Positions 52,797 through 63,719 of a DNA stretch of 64,000 nucleotides are shown piece by piece; position 1 is the first letter of the stretch; every line of letters starts with the position of its first letter. The notes beneath the pieces were generated by a model that saw only the letters and a program-made list of their open reading frames with translations, did not search any database and was not told the DNA's origin. Where the stretch lies: contig OX031058.1 of the NCBI GenBank assembly GCA_943736015.1, positions 3,921,001 through 3,985,000 on the forward strand, in the 5' to 3' direction. A program made the position numbers and the translations under genes. Origin of the DNA: Tridacna crocea (Eukaryota > Mollusca > Bivalvia > Cardiida > Cardiidae).

Positions 52797-53813
52797 ACAA
52801 TGTCTGATAAGGGCATGGTTTCCTTGAAAAGATATTCGAAATTTTGGGTTTTTACTATCGGTTTAAAAGTTCCATTAACTTTAGTAGGATAAGAGTTAAA
52901 TTGCATCTGGGGATTTCTGTAAACAGTTTATGGGTTGATATGCTGCACTGAGTATTTCCCGCCATAAGTACCATGTCGATATCAAAGATTAAATACACAG
53001 AACGAATCGCAGTAAGGGCGTAAAATGATTATCACTCCCATCTCTTTAACACCTTTCTGCAATATGGAGTTAAATGATTTGACCGGCCGATTTATAGATG
53101 CCATTTCCAGATTTCACCCTTTTCCAGTCGATCGCAAGTTAATATGTAGTTGTTAAAACCTAGATCACAATCAGCCCGCAGATTCCTACAATTCAATCTT
53201 GATATTCACAGTTCGGTTGTTTTAACCTATTTAATTATATGATAGATGTGGAAAAAAAAGATGATTGTAACTGAAAGAAAGTAAAGGCTTTTGCATCGAT
53301 TCAGCTGAATATCGTGTATCATATCAATATATTGAATGGTTCCTTTTGTCACATGGGGATTTTCTGATTATGTTATCATTTCCTTCTCCTTATTTATAAT
53401 TGAGAATTATTGCAGCATTTCTTCCAGAAAACATGTAGACTCTGATCAGATGCCACATGTCGCATGATGACTATCTATGCTTGGCAGTACCCTTTTTTTG
53501 GTGACGCTTAACCATTCATTGTCTAACATCATTAGGGATTTATCTTGGCGGGAAATCATACTGACCGAGGGCGGAGAAACGAAATTTTGCACAACACTAA
53601 ACATGTCAATAGACGGTACCTTGAAGTTTCCCTCTAATTTTCCGCAGTTACATAACTACCATCCTTATTTAGATTATTGATAAAATGCAGAGTTTTTTCC
53701 CAAGGATTGTAAAGCTAGGGCAAGATTGTTGCATTTGTCCATTCTTTATATCAATTATCAGTTCTGTTTAATGAATTGCTTCCTGCCTGTTTCCTTTTCT
53801 ATTTAGAGAGAGA
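52797..53813. other. No gene recognised
   Basis: About 1 kb without repeats of the types above. A 67-codon plus frame at 53,477-53,680 has no known domain. Confidence 0.4.
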
Positions 53814-53835
53814 GAGAGAGAGAGGGAGGGAGAGA
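53814..53835. repeat. (GA)n microsatellite
   Basis: About nine GA units followed by GGGAGGGAGAGACAGATAGA. Confidence 0.9.
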
Positions 53836-54299
53836 CAGATAGACAGAGGGTTACTTCAAAAAAGAAATTATTAACCGTTAGTTTGCAGTATATATATCAA
53901 TAAAATGTATCATCAAAATATATAATAAACCTCTGTGAACAATAGAACTATTATCTGTTGGAAATAATGATACCAGGATTGATTGATTGATTGGTGTTTA
54001 ACGCAGTTTTCAACATTATATATAAAGAAAAAAACTGTATCATCAGACTATCCAATGGAAGACATGCATGAAGTTTCATCAATTTTTATGAAGGACTTGA
54101 GAAGACATCCCTTTAACAATAAATGCTGCAACATTTCTGCCATTTCAAGCAGCTAGCTAGAGACTAAAGTGTTAGAATTTCTAGCACCTGACTGGGTAGC
54201 TCAATGGATATATTGTGTTACTTGTGATCTAAAAGGGTTACCAATAGACTGAAGGATGGACAAATGGATGGACAGACGGATGCACAATGGACTTATCAA
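53836..54299. other. No gene recognised
   Basis: Includes TGATTGATTGATTG near 53,978; otherwise AT-rich. Confidence 0.4.
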
Positions 54300-55452
54300 T
54301 CAACCAATAAAAATATGAAGTTTCATGAAACTATGTGCATAAGTTGGAGATACATTGTAAAAAAAATCAAATTTGACTTGAAGCCCCCTTTTTCCATGAT
54401 ACAGTGATAAATTGCAAAACCCTGACAATACACGCTAAGGCCACATTTTCCAGTGAAAATCTCATCCAAATCTGTTGAGATATGTCCCGTAATTAAAGAG
54501 ATATTGGTGAAAAATGAAATATAACATGAAGCCCTTTTATTCCATGATGCAGTATCAAATCCCAAAACCTTGACATGTGCATTAGGTTATATGATTCTGT
54601 GAAAATTGCACCGAAATCTGCCAAGAAATGTGGAAGGCATTGCGTTCACAAGAAATAGAATGAAAAAAAAAAAAAAAAAAACACATGAAGCCCCCTTTTT
54701 CCATGATGCAGCTACAAATCACAAAACCTTGACAATATGCGATAGGTCACGTGACGAGAAATATTCTGTGAAAATTCTATTCAAATCCGTCAAAGAAATG
54801 TGGGAGGATTTGCGATCACAAAAAAAATGAAAAGAAAAACAAAACAAAACAGAAACCATGATGCCCCCTTTTCCATGATGCAGCTACAAATCGCAAAACA
54901 TTAACAATATGCGATAGGGCACATGACGAGGAACATTCGGTGAAAATTTTATTCAAATTCGTCAAGAAATGTAGGACGAAGTGTGTTCACAAGAAGTAGA
55001 ATGAAATATAACATGAAGCCCCCTTTTTCCATGACGCAGCTAGTAATCGCAAAAGCATTGACAAAGTTGCGAGGTCAATCTGGGTTATTTTTTTCCCTTC
55101 ATTTCCTACTGGCGGTAGATAGATGTGACAAGTTGAATGTAAAAATTCTGTATAGTTTTTAAAATAAGACTAAAAACATTACAAGTGCACTGAACCGCGT
55201 AACTTAAAAATCGCTCCCAGTCGGCCATTTTGCATCGAATCAAAAAACAAAAGAACTGTCTCGGGAGAATGGGTTATTGTACACATGGTATAAAGTTTCA
55301 CGAAATTCCGTCCAGTGGAATCGGAGATATTTTCCGGGCTGGACACACGATCAGGCGGACGAACAGGCGGACGGACAAACAGACGGAAGGACGCACGGAC
55401 AAACAACGCTAAAACTATATCTCTCCGCCTTCGGCAGGGGATAATAAAAGCT
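54300..55452 (-). mobile_element. Helitron-like element with tandem units
   Basis: On the minus strand the leader TATCCCCTGCCGAAGGCGGA at about 55,440 is followed by GTCCGTCCG-type runs. About five units of 165-170 bp then carry CATGATGCAGCTACAAATCG and its variants. Same architecture as the element at 19.0-20.2 kb, in opposite orientation and with a different unit. The left end is not sharply defined. Confidence 0.65.
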
Positions 55453-55539
55453 TTTTAAAAGTGACAAAACTCTTAAATGGGACAAAAACAGATAATGTTA
55501 CGACCACAAAAGCTTTACTGACAAGATTATGAATTGAAT

Positions 55540-57080
55540 TATGACTAATTAGTCCCCAACTCTAACGTCCTCGCAACGACACACTTTCTCTTCAATTTTG
55601 CAAGGCATGTTCGCTTTTCAGAAAATTATGCATGTATTAAGATCTAAAAATATCTGTATTTAGGGCTTCCCTACCCTACCTAGAAGATGCTACTGATCCT
55701 AAACTGTTTACGCTACGATTGGAAAAAAATCTGTCGGGTGTGATTTCGGTACAAGGTCAAGGTCCATGAAAAACATCTGGAAAAAAAAAACATAAATCCC
55801 TACTTACCCTACCTGCAGCATATCGGACCGAAACCCTACACACAGATTTTTTTTGTAAGGCCTTAGAGGTATTATACAGCCTACAGATATGAATCTACAT
55901 GGATAAAAGAAAAAGTATGAACATAATTCTGCATTATGTCATTTACTTTGCTGAGTTGAATCTCACACTTTGTGTCAGCTCAGGATTTGTGAACATTTCT
56001 ACAGCCTCCTTATGTTAGTAAAACGCTTATCGACCAACCAAAACTGTTCTGAAGCCAGAAAATGAAATAAAGTGTTTGCGGGTTCGAACAAAATGAAAGA
56101 CTTCACAGATTGTCCGGCAAACAATGCACTGTTCTAATTGATAAGAATAAAATCAGGCATTCCTTCCTATAGAAAACTGATACACACTTTGTCATTTAGA
56201 TCTGGTCATAACCAGGAATAAAGCGAATAGTACTTTGGCAAGGGATGACTTATAGGACAAAAGTTAAGATTCAGATATGAGTATACATATGTCTTCGTAA
56301 TACATGTATCTGACAAACCAACAGCACGGCCTTTAACCTAGTATAGCTAATCAGTCATCAACCATGATAATTTTTATATGATGAATAAAGCATTAAATAG
56401 TACGGGATTTATTCCCTTCAGAAAATCTTGCCGTCAAGATTATGAATTAAGTTATAACAGACAAAACATTTAAATAAGGCAGAAAATTATACAGATTATA
56501 AATTCATGCCGGTAAGATTATAAATCAAGTTATCACTGATAACTACCGTCACGTCCTCATAACGTCATACTCATATTTTAAACTCTGTGGAACATGTCTC
56601 ACCATATGTATGGTTGGTAACGGTCTTATTCAGTCCAATCTAAATCTACCCAAGTCATCAATATCTTCTTAGTTTTTACATTTAAGTGAACAGAACGGGC
56701 CCCGATCTTACAGCGAAAATGAATAGACCTATCACGTCCTTACAACGTCACACCTGCACTTCTCCGATGTATGGTTAGTATCGATCCTATTCAGTCCAAT
56801 CTAAATCTACCCAAATCATCAATATCTTCTTAGTTTTTACATGTAAGTGAACAGAACGGTCCCCGATCTTATAGCGAAAATGAATGGATCTATCACGTCC
56901 TCACAACGTCACACCCGCACTTAAGTTATATAGAACATATTTCTCCATACGAGTGTATAGTTGGTAGCGATTCTATTCAGTCCAATCTAAATCTACCCGA
57001 ATCATCAATATTTTCTAAGTTTTTACATTTAAAGTGAACAGAAGGGTCCCGATCTTATGCGAAAATGAATTGACCAATCC
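55540..57080 (+). repeat. Degenerate tandem array, about 170 bp units
   Basis: Three clear units at about 56,560, 56,735 and 56,895 share CACGTCCTCACAACGTCACA, TATTCAGTCCAATCTAAATC and AAGTGAACAGAACGG. Weaker related blocks lie at 55,560 and 56,440-56,560. An unrelated inverted pair (TCTGTCGGGTGTGATTTCGG and CCGAAACCCTACACACAGA) sits at 55,730-55,850. Confidence 0.7.
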
Positions 57081-57867
57081 GCAAAGGTGCAATCTGTTCT
57101 TACTAATTGGTTCATAATACTTATCTCGAATATTGTGCTAAAACTCCATGGCTTTTCCAATCATATAAACATATAAGCAGGCGGTCCGTATTGTTAAAAA
57201 AAAAAACAGTATTCTAAGAAAAACAATTTAACGAAGATTACATCGCTTTAATTATTTCTTTTTTTGCGGGGCTGCTATTATGTTGTTCTACACTCCGTGA
57301 AGGATTTCAAACATACTATTTCAATTTTCGAGGTTTTCGTTTAGTCTGCATTTGTTTCAAAATGCATGAAAAGAATCTTATAGCTTTAACAGAACTGAAA
57401 GAAACTTATCTTCACCTATAGATTAGACTTTTGAAATACAATGACTTTTGACCACACTGCTTCAATCGTGAGAACTTGGCGAGAAATTCATTGGAGTCTA
57501 TATTAAAGAGACGTTTCAAATTGGAATCGAATATATTTATTCATTTATTGTTTACTTATTAGTTTTCCAAAATCAAATGCTAACTGAACAGTGAAAAAAT
57601 GAGAAAATTTAGGGTACCTTGCTGAATTTATCTAACCTGACCCAGTCACTTTTTCCCAACTCACTTTGCGACAGGCAGTTTTCGCCATTTTCTAAGAATC
57701 ACTGGTATGTTTTTGACCATCAAAGTCCATTTTCCCATTCAGTTGTTGGTCGAATCTGGTAAGGTTGTTTGGTAATGATTTTAAAAAAAAATGCGTTTTA
57801 TAAAGAAGACCGAGGAAAATAACTGTGACAGAGAATAAACGAAAATCCCCTATTTACTGACTTTGAA
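57081..57867. other. No gene recognised
   Basis: AT-rich, no repeat or exon identified. Confidence 0.4.
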
Positions 57868-58020
57868 TGAATGCCCTTATAAAAGTAAGTCAAATTGTCG
57901 TTTGAAGATATATTTCTTCCATTTGTATTTTTTCTGTACATATATAAATATGCCCTTGTAAAAGTCAGTAGAATCATGATTTGAAGATATATTTCTTCTA
58001 TTTGTGTGTTATGCATATAA
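57868..58020 (+). repeat. Two 80 bp tandem units
   Basis: ATGCCCTTATAAAAGTAAGT … GAAGATATATTTCTTCCATT occurs twice, at 57,868 and 57,949. Confidence 0.75.
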
Positions 58021-58504
58021 AATGTCTTTTATGCATTTCGAATTTCGAAGCATAAACTGAATTATAAGGACGCCTGAAATATTGTAACGTTGTATTTAAA
58101 AATCCTACATTGAAAACCTTGAAATCCTTATTTTCCTCAATTGAAATCCTCATTTTAAAGGGATACTTGCTTTCCGCCACGTACAACATGTTTGACAGTT
58201 TTAAAATATATGAACTAGATAGTGAGAAAAAAATAACAACTGAAATTTGCCAACATTGTAAATATCCGAATCAGCCCATGCAACCATGAAATAAGACCAG
58301 GATCCGCATTGTTTTTAATTATAAATTGCGTATTAAAGCTAACAAGATATTTGTGAGCCGCGTAGAATCATATTGTGCTGTATACAGGATTAAAAACTGT
58401 ACTGGCAAATAACTGACAGCGTCTTTCTATCTTTATTACGCTATCATTCTATCTTTATTAACTTTCTTTTATTTTTTCCCGTTTTATTTCATTTCCTATC
58501 AACT
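58021..58504. other. No gene recognised
   Basis: AT-rich; no structure recognised. Confidence 0.4.
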
Positions 58505-59115
58505 ATGAAGTTTCCTTTTCGTGCAGAGCCAATCAGAGATCAGGTGCCATAAAACTTGCAGCCTGATCTTTGATCTATCTTGCCCGCTTTTATTCAATCC
58601 GCAGTATATTTGGATCTAGTAGTGACTGTAAATTTCCATTTCTCACATCTAGTAATGTAATGGAAAAACTGCACATTAAACTTTGTGTTTTATACAATAT
58701 CTATACAGTTTCTATGTAGTTTCCGTTTCGTGTAACTGTAGAATGGACCGAAGATCAGGTGGTACAAAACTTGCAACCTGATCTTTAATCTATCCTGCTC
58801 GCTTACAGAAGCAATTTTATTTGAATCGCAGTATTATTGGATCTAGTACTGACTGGATATTTCCATTTCTACCATCTAGTAATGTAGTGGAAAATTGCAC
58901 ATTATTTTTTAAATCATATATTTTATACAATATCTATGTTGTTTCCGTTTCGTGTTACTGTAGAGTGGACCGGAGATCAGGTAGTACAAAACTTGCAGTC
59001 TGATCCTCGATCTACTCTGCCCGTTCACGGACATAATAATTTTAAAATTTTTGTATTATTTGTTCTAGAACTGGCTGAAAGTTTCCATTTCACCTATCGA
59101 GTAATTTAGTAGGAA
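58505..59115 (+). repeat. Three tandem 210 bp units with GATC hairpins
   Basis: Units start near 58,505, 58,715 and 58,930. Each contains GTTTCCGTTTCGTG, a hairpin (AGATCAGGTGGTACAAAACT with TTGCAACCTGATC) and AGTAATGTAATGGAAAA. Confidence 0.8.
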
Positions 59116-59718
59116 TATGTCCATTTTACTCATATACTTCCTTTCTATATGCTTCCATATGCTTTACTATAATATTAAATACTCTCACATCTACGATTAT
59201 CTACCATTTGAATTAACGTCTATCGAAATTATATGGGCCGCGTCAAGCAAAAAGGGGTCTAAATGACATTTTGGTCGATTTTCAGATTTTTACTGTAAAT
59301 TGAAGTATAACACTTTACCTTTCATGTGGTATAAAAATTTCAAAGATATCCCTACAAATTATCAAGAAACGGCTATGCAAAAGACGCCACCGTTGTAAGC
59401 ACGTTGTAATTTTTTTGACGTCACGCTTTTCACGTTCCAAACTGAATGACATGTCTGTTCTTTGTATCGTTATTGTATACATTTAAAGGGACAGAACCAC
59501 ATTTTATGTAATTATCAACTGTTAAATGTGTAATGAAGTAAATCCTCATATTTCACACACAGATGGTTGCTTAGCAACGGATAACGCAAAATATACAAAT
59601 TCTTATTTAGTTCACTTAAAACTTTTGATATTTACTGGCGACTGAGTTCATTAAGTTGCACACAATGGAACTGCGTAAAAGTACCGATGCACATCTAAAT
59701 TCGTGAACATATCAACAA
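59116..59718. other. Downstream region of the transposase-like gene
   Basis: No frame. On the minus strand this would be the 3' UTR and beyond; no clear AATAAA was found close to the stop codon. Confidence 0.4.
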
Positions 59719-59968
59719 TTAACACTCTGGGGGGCAAAACATATCTCGATGAATAGGTCGTATGTAAGGTCGGACTGTTTTAAACAGATAGTTGTGGCGT
59801 TGTCGACTCAGTCCTGCTGGCTGTAGGATTGCGGGGGTATTTCGTGCTTCATTGAACCTAAGTGTTGGATCTTTCAGAATATTTATCTTCTTCTCTTCAG
59901 CACTCTGACTTTCTTTAACTGTCATGACACCTGGTTCTTCAGCAGAAAAACGGAAATACTGGTATTTT
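59719..59968 (-). CDS. Exon 5: basic C-terminus and stop
   Basis: 250 bp including stop. Acceptor TTTTCACAG|AAAATACC. Encodes KYQYFRFSAEEPGV, LSRQRHNYLFKTVRPYI and ends DMFCPPEC. Confidence 0.82.
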
Positions 59969-62900
59969 CTGTGAAAATGATATATGTAAATAATTTTATA
60001 GACACTTTTATTACTGTTTGTCTAAACGTTGATTATCAAAGATCAGATACACACACTATCTCTGATTTGATTCCAGTTGTACAATAACAGTCTAGTATTG
60101 TCTCGTAAAAGCTTGGGCAGGATGCAAACATAGGTGATAAAACATGAGTCTATTGATGCACAAATGCACATCTTCATCAACAAAATGGGGAACTTGAAAA
60201 AGTTGCCGAAGACTGTGAAGAGCAGTGCATATAAAAAATCATTCATTGTTAATAAAAGTCGAAAAGCATTTCACCATTCAATATGAAAACTAATCTACAT
60301 AAAAGGGAAAGTTTGGGCCGGCTGTGCGAAATTCTCAGCCTGATCTAAGTTAGTTATGTTCGCAGAGAATAACTTTTTTATGTTTAAGTTTAATGTTGGT
60401 GAACCCTTTTCTTACCGTATTCCGGAAATAGGTATAAACCATTCACTTAGAAATGTTTTCCAATCCCTCCAACACCAAGATGGATACATAACAGCTTCAT
60501 TCGTGGTTGATGACTTGTTAACCAAATCTCGCAGTTGCTCTAGCGTTTCACAATCAGTGCGTCTATAGAGTCGTTTTATGTGAGCAAAACTTCCATCAAC
60601 TAGACAACGGGCATGTCCTACAGAAATGAAATTACATGTCTGCAATTAAAATTTGAACGAATGAAAGAATGAAAGAATGAATGAATGAATGAATGAATGA
60701 ATGAACGGCCAACGATGAAAAGTAATAGGACACAATACTTTAATTTCCACTCTTTGTGGAAAATGTAAGATGATATCTTTCCTTTTCATTGTTCACTAAG
60801 AACTGAAGATCAAATGTTATATGCTGAGATGATGATAATTTTACCTGGGACCTGCATAAGATATTCGATGGTTGAATTCTGTCCCGTCATTGTCCGCCAC
60901 ATAAAATACCACATTACAAATTTGTTTTTGTTCTGACCTGAAAAGCAAACAGTTCATGCATGAGAATAGAACAGAACAGAAAGCATCAGTTACACTACAA
61001 TATACAAAAACAAAGTTCTGTTCATGAGAACAGACAGGATATAAATTTAGCCTCTTTGTTTGTCCAAATTCAGTTAGTATGTTTGGCCATGTATTGTAGC
61101 TTGTCTAACTTTGTGAATACCTATCTAGAATAGAATGTGAAAAAATGATCTATGCTATACAGGCCTAAAATACAAATTATTGCCAGTTTACACGACTTTA
61201 CTCCACATGACACTGGTCTTGACCATTTATCAATCAAATGTGTGATATTTCTTAAAGTGGCAGAAGATAAAAATCTTCACCTGGACAGTTGTCAGCATGA
61301 ATGGAGAATGATCTCGTTTGATTTCCGTGAGTATTTAGTGCCCAGTCTACCATAGAAATAACAGCGTTAGGTCCGTGGGTGTTAGATCCGTCTTGTCCGA
61401 TTGTTTGATCCTCATCTATAAGGAAGTTGTACTGTTTTGGAATACCGTCCGTTCGAAAGCCAAAAATCTGAAGTTTCCGCAAGGTCATGAAATACAGGGG
61501 TCCCATCTGCCTGGAGAAGTGAGGTAGGCACACATTTTGGCTGAAATCGAAAGTGTAATGAGCCAGACCAGCCTCTCTACTCTGTCGAACACATCTATTG
61601 TACAGGTCTCGTTCCTGAAATAAATTAAACTGCTACAGACTGATAATCCGTTTTAAAGTCCCTGTAGCGGCCAATAGTAAACATGCCGGTGTAATAATGC
61701 ATTTAGTATTAAATCATATCCTGTAAAAGTATGCAAACTATTGTGATAATGACAAACTATTGTTATATCGTTGGTCCAAGTGTAAATCTGGCAGAAAAAC
61801 AAAAAGAAATTTTAAAAAAAAAGGTAAAAAGTAAACAAAACATTGAGCGACCTGGCAAGTTTCATCCTAGTCTTAGAATTAATTTTTCCGCCAGCGACAA
61901 AAAGTTGGACCGGCCGTACAATTACAATATTTCATCTTCACAACTATTTCAAATGCACTTTACACCTGCATTATTTACTTTTGAGCGTTACTGTGCCTGT
62001 AAAGAGAAATTCGTTAGATATTCTTTATCTTGGGAGAGGTTAGTTACAGTAGTTGTCGCCGTCGAAGTTACCCTAAATTTGTCGTTTTGTCTTGAATGAT
62101 TACTAGTAAACTGTATGATGTTCATTGTGTAGTAAGCATCAATGTGACATAAACTGTTCACAGAAGACACACTCCTATACTGGGTAGAGCTATTGTGAAC
62201 TATTATCCCTTTAACCTTGCCTTTCGTAACCACAGACATACCTCGAAGAAAGCGTGGACTTAGATCAGTTTGCACGTTTTTGAAGTCTGATCTTTATTCA
62301 CATTTCAGATGCAATACAATTTACTGATTTCGCAAATACTTTGTAATCATAAGCCACATAATAATGTTTGAAAAAGAATAGTTTTTTTTTTTAATAAAAA
62401 ATGAAGGTTAAAAAAAATTACCCATACCTGCTGTGCTAGGAGAATGTGTTGTCTCATAGTATTGGTAGATTCCAATTTTTCCTCCTCCGTCACGGCATCC
62501 ATTATCTTTCGACGCAACTTTTCGCACGTAGAACAGACATCTTCTCTTGGTGTTGCAATACGTATATGTGAGAGACATGCACCCCACACAGATTTAAATG
62601 TTGTCAAAGAAACCACTTTGACTGGTGGGACCATTTCGGTGCATACTGCGGCATAGTCTTTATGCAACTGGGATTTTGTTGTACCACAAGTCAGGTAAAT
62701 TGGCGGGATATTATCTGTTCCTCTCGGTGCGGCTGGTTGGGGAATTCCATGCTCGTCTGCGTAATTTTTTATGAAATGTACCACACGTTGAATATCCTCG
62801 AATGAATGAGCATTGACTGGACGTTTTCCTGTGTTACCATGTCTTCTTGGAACAACGCCGTTATGCGACAGATGTTTGTTCAAAGTAACGAGGTATTTTT

Positions 62901-63513
62901 TGCCGATGTCATGCGAAAGGAGGAAGGTAGACCTACAAACTGTTGTCCCAAGAAACTTGTGCGACCTTCTAATCCTTTGTCTCTTTTTTCCCCTCTTTGT
63001 CGTCACTATACTTCCCTCATCATTCAGTAATCCCATAAGATACATTTCCTTCGTTTTTTTTTCCATTTCTCGCATGTCTAGAATATGTTTATAAAATTGC
63101 TCGAAGGAAAACTTATTACAGCAGTTCAGGCGACAACAACGATGCGACCGGAATCTCTCTATTTTCTCTCTTAGCTCATCAACATGTCCTTCATTAAAAT
63201 ATACATCATTGTCATCAACAAAAACATTTCCTTCACCAAGATTGTCAAGAATATTTGTACCCTCCTCCTCAACATCTTCAATTCCAACACTGGCATCCAC
63301 GCCGCATTCCTCTGTATGATTACTGTGATCACTCTCCGATAATTCCTCACTCTCTTTTGACAAAAAGCTTCTGACTCTGCTGTCGATTAAATCCTCTACA
63401 ATCGAAGGGTCCTGCTCAACATAATCAGCAAGATCGTCATCGTCACCGTTTTCACTCAGCTGGGAGTTAGCTGGAGTTCTCCCAAAGTGATCTGATATTA
63501 TACTTTCTAGTTC
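59719..63513 (-). CDS. Five-exon transposase-like gene, N-terminus off window
   Basis: Joined minus-strand exons 63513-62428, 61614-61281, 60937-60845, 60617-60416 and 59968-59719 encode about 654 residues with no internal stop; all four introns are GT-AG and all phases agree. Order: acidic N-terminus (DDDDLADYVEQD), a Cys/His-rich patch (HRCCRLNCCNKFS), a basic segment (TTKRGKKRQRIRRSHKFLG), CSTCEKLRRKI, then a core with YTFDFSQN, HADNCPGQNKN and GHARCLVDGSF, and a basic C-terminus ending CPPEC. The core recalls the DN.xGQNKN proteins found in many copies in invertebrate genomes (possibly the DUF7869-like, transposase-derived group); Asp in each of the three motifs would suit a DDE/RNase-H-fold nuclease. 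That assignment is inference. Exon 1 shown here starts at an acceptor (TTTCTTTTTCCAG), so at least one upstream exon is expected beyond 64,000. Confidence 0.8.
60316..60350. repeat. GATC hairpin, partial, in intron 4
   Basis: GGCCGGCTGTGCGAAATTCT with CAGCCTGATCTAA, a diverged member inside the transposase-like gene. Confidence 0.4.
60416..60617 (-). CDS. Exon 4: GHARCLVD motif
   Basis: 202 bp. Acceptor TTTCTGTAG|GACATG, donor CG|GTAAGA. Encodes GHARCLVDGSFAHIKRLYRR and TDCETLEQLRDLV, ending WFIPISGI. Confidence 0.85.
60658..60704. repeat. (GAAT)n microsatellite, intron 3
   Basis: About eleven tetranucleotide units in the third intron of the minus-strand gene. Confidence 0.9.
60845..60937 (-). 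CDS. Exon 3: GQNKN motif
   Basis: 93 bp. Acceptor TTTTCAG|GTCAG, donor CCAG|GTAAAA. Encodes QNKNKFVMWYFMWRTMTGQN and STIEYLMQVP, completing NCPGQNKN across the junction. Confidence 0.85.
61281..61614 (-). CDS. Exon 2: first catalytic-like motif
   Basis: 334 bp. Acceptor TTTCAG|GAACGAGAC, donor CCAG|GTGAAG. Encodes ERDLYNRCVRQSREAG, HYTFDFSQNVCLPHFSRQ and ends FSIHADNCPG, split in the Gly codon. Confidence 0.85.
62256..62293. repeat. GATC hairpin in intron 1
   Basis: GGACTTAGATCAGTTTGCAC and TGAAGTCTGATCTTTA. Confidence 0.5.
62428..63513 (-). CDS. Exon 1 in window: N-terminal and Cys-rich region
   Basis: 1,086 bp, phase 0 at both ends, donor CAG|GTATGG. Alternatively the frame can start at an ATG at 63,543, but that would place MKKRSCFFFQ, the translation of a polypyrimidine tract, at the N-terminus. 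Spliced use of the acceptor is more likely. Confidence 0.8.
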
Positions 63514-63637
63514 CTGGAAAAAGAAACAAGAACGTTTCTTCATTTAAAGATCCAATGCATGTTGAAATATTTATTTGATCTATAATTATGGCATGTTTAT
63601 TTTCATGGAGGAAAAAAAAAAAACTATTTCATTTCAT

Positions 63638-63719
63638 GTGGATAGCGTGACTCGAACCCACGGAAGCAAGTTTTCAGCGACCTGAAGTCGGCGCTCAGAC
63701 CGTTGCACTACAGATCCAC
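63638..63719 (-). tRNA. tRNA-Leu(CAG)-like pseudogene
   Basis: Minus strand: acceptor ends GTGGAT/ATCCAC pair, D-arm region TAGTGCAACGGTCTGAG, anticodon loop TTCAGGT (CAG) with a class II long variable arm, and T-loop GGTTCGAGTC. The anticodon stem (CCGAC/CGCTG) has two mismatches and the T stem one, so it is probably a pseudogene or SINE head rather than a working tRNA. Confidence 0.6.

Noticed and set aside
52960-53560. E2F-like TTTCCCGCC and GGCGGGAAA as regulatory sites
   Set aside because: Two isolated short motifs 580 bp apart without other promoter features.
54185-54245. tRNA-like TGGGTAGCTCAATGGATAT at 54.19 kb as a SINE
   Set aside because: The A-box-like motif is fair but no acceptable B box follows at the normal distance.
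189-62043. The many 60-107 codon open frames scattered on both strands
   Set aside because: They fall in MITE arms, tandem repeats or AT-rich spacers, lack domains and splice context, and opposite-strand shadows are common.
63638-63719. Functional tRNA-Leu
   Set aside because: Anticodon and T stems have mismatches, and the isolated copy is better read as a pseudogene or SINE head.
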